DNA of 64,000 bases, taken from contig NZ_CP053939.1 of the NCBI RefSeq assembly GCF_013267835.1, positions 1 to 64,000 of the forward strand, read 5' to 3'. Each line of letters begins with the position of its first letter. Position 1 is the stretch's first letter. The position numbers and the translations under genes were made by a program. Source of the DNA: Neisseria mucosa. Lineage in GTDB: Bacteria > Pseudomonadota > Gammaproteobacteria > Burkholderiales > Neisseriaceae. Under the pieces are notes generated by a model, which saw nothing but the letters and a program-made list of their open reading frames with translations, ran no database searches and was not told where the DNA came from. Shown in pieces: positions 60,240 to 64,000 of the stretch.

Positions 60240-61130
60240 TTAACGGTTTTTCAGCCAGTCATTACGCATTTGTGCGGCTTCTTCAAAATAACGGTAAAGC
60301 TCGGTTTTGTTGCCGTCTGAAAGGAGTTGTTCCAATTTGGATAATTGTTCTTTCAAATCTCCGGTCAGTTTGAGCAGGGCAGGGCGGTTGGCCAGGCAGA
60401 TGTCTGTCCAGACGGCAGGGTGGCTGGAGGCAATGCGGGTAAAGTCGCGAAAGCCGGTGGCGGCATAGGGGAGATAGTCTTTGCCGTGCGGATGGTCGAA
60501 CAAAGCGTGGACATAGGCAAAGGCGGCCAAATGCGGTAAGTGGGAAACGGCGGCAAAAATATTGTCATGTTCTTCGGCACTCATGGTGAAAATCTGCGAA
60601 CCAACCGCCTGCCACAGGCTTTTCAACCGTCTTAGGCCGTCTGAAGCCTCTTGGCCGTGCAAGGTAATGATCAGGCGGCTGTTTTGAAACAAACCGCAAC
60701 GCGCGGATTTTGCGCCGCTTTGATCCGAACCTGCAATCGGGTGGGCGGCAAAACATTGCGGCAGGCGTTCGGACAAATGGGTGCGGAAGGCATTGAGTGC
60801 CGATTGTTTGGTGCTGCCAACATCGGAAACGCAGGCCGTTTCTTTTAAGAAAGGCTTGATGTCGCGGCATACGTCAGGCAGGACGGAGACCGGCGTGGCA
60901 ATCAAAACCAAATCGGCATTGCCGATGCTTTCGGCGCAAATATTCGGGCAGGCATGGTCGATGATGCCGCAGTCGAGCGCGTAATTGAGGTTGTCGGCAT
61001 TGGTGTCGATGCCGGTAACGCTTTGCACCAGCCCCAAGCGTTTGAGGTCGAGCATGAACGAACCGCCGATTAAACCGACGCCGATAAGGGTAATGTGGGG
61101 GAAGAAGGCGGAAGTGTTCATGGTTTGCAT
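60240..61130 (-). CDS. tyrA: Prephenate dehydrogenase
   Basis: 296 residues, or 293 if the ATG at 61121 is used. It converts prephenate to 4-hydroxyphenylpyruvate for tyrosine. The NAD motif is ITLIGVGLIGGSFMLDLKRLG, with acceptor aspartate in TGIDTNADN. The catalytic histidine block is FAAHPIAGSDQSGAKSA, and the helical dimer domain has AAVSHLPHLAAFAYV. There is no fused chorismate mutase. An uptake sequence lies inside the gene near 60634. Confidence 0.92.
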   Translation of the reverse strand: MQTMNTSAFFPHITLIGVGLIGGSFMLDLKRLGLVQSVTGIDTNADNLNYALDCGIIDHACPNICAESIGNADLVLIATPVSVLPDVCRDIKPFLKETACVSDVGSTKQSALNAFRTHLSERLPQCFAAHPIAGSDQSGAKSARCGLFQNSRLIITLHGQEASDGLRRLKSLWQAVGSQIFTMSAEEHDNIFAAVSHLPHLAAFAYVHALFDHPHGKDYLPYAATGFRDFTRIASSHPAVWTDICLANRPALLKLTGDLKEQLSKLEQLLSDGNKTELYRYFEEAAQMRNDWLKNR

Positions 61131-61168
61131 CCGGTTTAAGTGGAAAAGCTTATTTTAATCTGTCATCG

Positions 61169-61212
61169 AGGCCGTCTGAAAGATGGAATCAAGGTTTCAG
61201 ACGGCCTTTTTT
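61169..61212. terminator. Inverted DUS pair upstream of tyrA
   Basis: AGGCCGTCTGAAA and TTTCAGACGGCCTTTTTT lie in the divergent region between tyrA and emrR. The T-run favours plus-strand termination, yet no plus-strand gene ends here. Confidence 0.45.
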
Positions 61213-61319
61213 AGGGTCGATTTTTCATGATTTAGGCATAGAAAAATCCGTTTAGTAGGATCATGTAACCGATTATCAGATTTTCATACACTAAAATAAT
61301 CATCTGAATTAGTATAACG

Positions 61320-61351
61320 TCTTAAAGTAAGTAATTGGTATCTTAAAGTAA
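61320..61351. promoter_or_regulatory. Direct repeat upstream of the EmrR-like gene (operator candidate)
   Basis: TCTTAAAGTAA occurs at 61320-61330 and 61341-61351, 21 bases (two helical turns) apart, inside an AT-rich region 67-98 bases before the gene. This suits autoregulation by a MarR-type dimer, by inference only. Confidence 0.45.
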
Positions 61352-61417
61352 ATTATTACATCATATTTTATTCTGATTGGTATCGGATAAAATAATTCAC
61401 TCAGAAAGAAGGAATTT

Positions 61418-61912
61418 ATGAGTTTTTCACAAACCGAATTAGTCAATGCAATGCATTTGCTTTCCACCCGCCTGCCTCAATTTCCCGAGCAGCAAAACCA
61501 AGTATCCCGCATGTTGCGCATTGTAACCGAACGTTTGAGCAGCCATTTGAATGAAAACCTGAAAGCGTTCGGCATCAATGAAAATCTGTGGTTCTCCCTG
61601 ATGGCGGTTTACGTCAGCCCAAACAGCGAAATCCTGCCTTCGCGCTTGAGCGACCTGATGGACTTGACGCGCACCAGTGCCACACGCCTGTCGGACGATA
61701 TGGTTGAACGCGGCTGGGTAGAGCGTTATATCAATCAAAAAGACCGCCGTCAGATTGTGCTAAAATTGACCCCTTCGGGTGAGACCTTCATCCACGAAGT
61801 ATGGCCGCAAATTGCCCGTCAGAGCGGCCAAGCGTGGGAAGATTTCACGAAAGAGGATTATGATACGCTGCAACACCTGTTGGGTAAACTGTTGAACCGT
61901 TTGGGCAATTGA
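61418..61912 (+). CDS. EmrR/MprA-like MarR-family regulator
   Basis: 164 residues. The winged helix runs about 60-130: LKAFGINENLWFSLMAVYVS, SRLSDLMDLTRTSATRLSDD as recognition helix, MVERGWVERYINQKDRRQIV as wing. The DRR wing and the GINE..F helix match E. coli EmrR (MprA) better than neisserial FarR. Such regulators release efflux operons on binding uncoupler-like drugs or fatty acids. The gene heads an efflux cluster (outer-membrane factor, then adaptor). Confidence 0.83.
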   Translation: MSFSQTELVNAMHLLSTRLPQFPEQQNQVSRMLRIVTERLSSHLNENLKAFGINENLWFSLMAVYVSPNSEILPSRLSDLMDLTRTSATRLSDDMVERGWVERYINQKDRRQIVLKLTPSGETFIHEVWPQIARQSGQAWEDFTKEDYDTLQHLLGKLLNRLGN

Positions 61913-61961
61913 CAACAGAAGGCCTGATGGTCTGCGGCAGGCACACATAAACGGAGTCTGT

Positions 61962-63368
61962 ATGAAATTAGGTTTGGTCAAATCAAGCGTATGCGTTGCC
62001 GCAGTTTCGCTGTTGGCGGCATGTGCGCCTTTCGGCAAACAGTCGCCTTTGGATGAGACAACAGCCTATCCGCTGCCGCAAGGCCAATCTGCCGCTACTG
62101 CCCAAGACGGCTGGTGGATGAAGCTGAAAGATGAAAAATTAAACAATTTGATTGCTTCCGCCATTCAGACGTCTACCAATCTGCGTGTCGTCAAGGCAAG
62201 GTTTGAGCAGGCTCAGGCGCAGCTGGGCGTTGTAGGAGCCGCAAACAAACCGCAAGTCGGCTTGGGTGTTACAGGTCTGGGTGCTTATGTTTCACCCAAA
62301 CCTCAAGCCGGTATGATCGATACCGACCATACATTGGTTTTGGCGAACGCAGCCTTGCAAGGCAGCTTGGTTTTTGACTTTTGGGGTAAAAACCGAGAGC
62401 AGATTCAAGCCGTTTTGGGAAAAAGCCGGGCGGCGGTATATGAAGCGCAGCATGTCCGCACCGAGCTGGCTCATGCCGTTGCTGCACAATATTTTGCGTG
62501 GCAGATGGCGACAGAACAACTGGCGCTGCTGGATACGCGTATAGAGCTGGCGGATAAAGCATTGAAACTGATGCAACAACGCGTTAAAGCGCAGCTGGCG
62601 CCTGCTGATGCGTTGCACGCTCTGGAAATGGCGCAACAACAATTGCAGCTTGAAAAATCGGCATGGACTCAGAAAAACGAGAAAATCCGCAACAGTTTGG
62701 CTGTATTGACCGGCCGTGTACCGGGCGCATTGAATGGACAAGTTCCGGAAAAAATGGCGGCTGTGCCGTCATTGCCAGTTAGCCGTATTGAAGCGGATTT
62801 GCTGGCGGCCCGCCCTGATATCGCGGCACAAAAAGCCTTGCTTGAAGAGAAATGGCATATCGTCAAATCAACCGAAGCAGAGTTTTATCCGAATATTGAG
62901 TTGAAAGTTTTGGCAGGCATGACGCATATTGATGCGTTCAATCTGATTCGCGGACGGACATCCGGTATGTTGGGCATTGTTCCGGCTTTGAATCTGCCAT
63001 TGTTTACTTCCGGCGCGCTGCAATCCAAATTGGCAGGCAAACGCGCCCAATATAACGAGCAGGTTGCCGTGTACGACCAAACTGTTTTGAACGCCATGCG
63101 TTCGGCGGCAGATGCCGTCGTAGATTATCAAAGCTTGAAAAGTCGACAAGATACTTGGAACAAGATGGTCAATATTGCAGATAAATCTGTGCAAAATGCG
63201 AAAGGACGCGTTCGTGCAGGCTTGGATAACGGCTTGACTGCCTTGCAAAAACAAGACGAAGCTGTGCGTACGAAAATGTCGGCAGTCCAATACCATGCAG
63301 AATATCTGACAGCTTGGAGTAACCTCAATGCCCAATTGGGCGGAGGCTTTAAATTAAATAAGAAATAA
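61962..63368 (+). CDS. RND/MFS-type outer-membrane efflux factor, NodT-family lipoprotein
   Basis: 468 residues. The lipoprotein signal ends in LLAAC (Cys at about 21). Two outer-membrane-efflux repeats follow: helices with LIASAIQTSTNLRVVKARFE, FDFWGKNREQIQAVLGKSRA, then SRIEADLLAARPDIAAQKAL and NLPLFTSGALQSKLAGKRAQ. These form the trimeric TolC-like exit duct. It sits 49 bases after the regulator and 225 bases before an EmrA-like adaptor, so it is probably the dedicated duct of that pump. Confidence 0.9.
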   Translation: MKLGLVKSSVCVAAVSLLAACAPFGKQSPLDETTAYPLPQGQSAATAQDGWWMKLKDEKLNNLIASAIQTSTNLRVVKARFEQAQAQLGVVGAANKPQVGLGVTGLGAYVSPKPQAGMIDTDHTLVLANAALQGSLVFDFWGKNREQIQAVLGKSRAAVYEAQHVRTELAHAVAAQYFAWQMATEQLALLDTRIELADKALKLMQQRVKAQLAPADALHALEMAQQQLQLEKSAWTQKNEKIRNSLAVLTGRVPGALNGQVPEKMAAVPSLPVSRIEADLLAARPDIAAQKALLEEKWHIVKSTEAEFYPNIELKVLAGMTHIDAFNLIRGRTSGMLGIVPALNLPLFTSGALQSKLAGKRAQYNEQVAVYDQTVLNAMRSAADAVVDYQSLKSRQDTWNKMVNIADKSVQNAKGRVRAGLDNGLTALQKQDEAVRTKMSAVQYHAEYLTAWSNLNAQLGGGFKLNKK

Positions 63369-63385
63369 ACGGTTTATCAAACGGC

Positions 63386-63416
63386 AGGCCGTCTGAAAGT
63401 GATTTCAGACGGCCTT
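63386..63416 (+). terminator. Inverted DUS pair after the outer-membrane factor
   Basis: AGGCCGTCTGAAA and TTTCAGACGGCCTTTT. It implies that the adaptor downstream has its own promoter or is read through. Confidence 0.65.
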
Positions 63417-63494
63417 TTGCTTACCTTATTTACATTTGCTACCGGAAGAAATTATTGTAATGAATAGAGTGTAACTATAAAATATGACCCTTTA

Positions 63495-63509
63495 GCGCGT
63501 TAAACGCGC
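63495..63509. promoter_or_regulatory. Palindrome upstream of the emrA-like gene
   Basis: GCGCGTT-A-AACGCGC is perfect over 15 bases, in an AT-rich region 85 bases before the ATG. TATAAA lies at about 63477, so the palindrome sits just after a possible start site, where a repressor could block. Confidence 0.45.
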
Positions 63510-63593
63510 GTATTGGGGGCTGATGGTATAAGTCAGCTACCCGACAGGACAATAATATCGTTATCACATGTGCAGAATTTAAAGTTGGGACTT

Positions 63594-64000
63594 ATGGATA
63601 CTCAATCAGAAAAAAATAATGTCCAAAATGAAACGGAAGTAGCCGCTTCCGGCGCAAAAACGCATCGCAAACGCAATTTGGTTATCGTTACACTCCTATT
63701 CCTTATTACGGCAACCGTAGTTGCTTTGGCGTATTTCCTGTTTTGGCAGCATGAAGAAGAAACGGAAGATGCTTATGTGGCCGGTCATTTGGTGATGATT
63801 ACGCCGCAGGTGAACGGCACGGTGCGCAAAGTCATGTATGACGATACGGATGTCGTGAAAAAAGGCGATGTTTTGGTGGCTTTGGACGACAGCGATTTTC
63901 AGCTGGCATACGATCGCGCGCAAAATGAATTGATTCAGGCCATCCGTCAAAATAAACAGCAAACTGCGGTCAATTCAAAAGCCAAAGCGCAAGTATTGTT
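63594..64000 (+). CDS. emrA: EmrA/FarA-like membrane-fusion protein (N-terminal 135 residues; runs off the window)
   Basis: A cytoplasmic tail of about 30 residues, one membrane segment (LVIVTLLFLITATVVALAYFL), then the HlyD-type signature EETEDAYVAGHLVMITPQVN and the biotinyl-lipoyl half-domain DTDVVKKGDVLVALDDSDFQ, entering the coiled-coil hairpin at the edge. It links an inner-membrane MFS exporter (expected next) to the outer-membrane duct. It resembles neisserial FarA and E. coli EmrA; the symbol follows the EmrR-like neighbour. Confidence 0.85.
   Translation, partial: MDTQSEKNNVQNETEVAASGAKTHRKRNLVIVTLLFLITATVVALAYFLFWQHEEETEDAYVAGHLVMITPQVNGTVRKVMYDDTDVVKKGDVLVALDDSDFQLAYDRAQNELIQAIRQNKQQTAVNSKAKAQVL

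Noticed and set aside
61418..61912. Calling the regulator FarR
   Set aside because: The sequence lacks the FarR pattern I recall and follows EmrR/MprA in the recognition helix and wing.

Overview
The window comes from a commensal Neisseria chromosome. Two things point there: the 12-base DNA uptake sequence AGGCCGTCTGAA (the AG-DUS dialect) occurs dozens of times, often as inverted pairs after genes, and the gene content is neisserial (NsrR, Fis of 79 aa, PorB-type porin, Mpg-type M23 peptidase, UbiM-like hydroxylase). The AG dialect fits N. subflava/flavescens-like commensals better than meningococcus/gonococcus (AT-DUS); the species call is inference.

Layout. 1-2005: nitric-oxide group (nsrR 5' part, hemerythrin-like protein, nnrS). 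2107-4496: tRNA-Arg, DUF441 protein, ispB, rplU-rpmA. 4770-9519: UbiM-like hydroxylase, queuosine genes yhhQ and queF, GT9 heptosyltransferase-like gene, conserved unknown. 9879-15651: M23 peptidase, pncB, mtgA, aroE, glnA. 15756-24732: degenerate site-2 protease homologue, dusB-fis, amidotransferase, DMT exporter, secreted protein, ClC channel, purH, SUKH immunity gene, tiny lipoprotein. 25500-31531 and 34167-47019: two giant trimeric autotransporter adhesins (about 2,010 and 4,330 residues if the reading frame is restored), separated by dusA and yciO. 47175-55150: pepN, porin, ilvI-ilvH-monooxygenase-ilvC. 55542-60153: tRNA-Leu, SCO1/SenC, hisG, nfsA, unknown, hisD. 60240-64000: tyrA, then emrR-like regulator, outer-membrane factor and emrA-like adaptor, which runs off the end.

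Two points govern interpretation. First, between about 849 and 14,660 almost every gene is broken by single-base indels, mostly shortened homopolymers, and this includes the ribosomal protein gene rpmA and glnA. The rest of the window is nearly clean. This is best read as low-quality sequence, so those genes are annotated as intact in the organism. Second, the adhesins are unusual. The first joins a YadA-like head to about 108 uninterrupted Gly-X-Y collagen-like triplets, then about 22 small repeat modules alternating with short collagen-like linkers. The second has nine 894-930-bp stalk repeats, seven of which carry an exact 12-base DUS inside the coding sequence. It also holds a 2.37-kb direct repeat that looks identical, and a 143-bp deletion that breaks its frame.

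No insertion sequence, prophage, CRISPR array or rRNA gene was seen.
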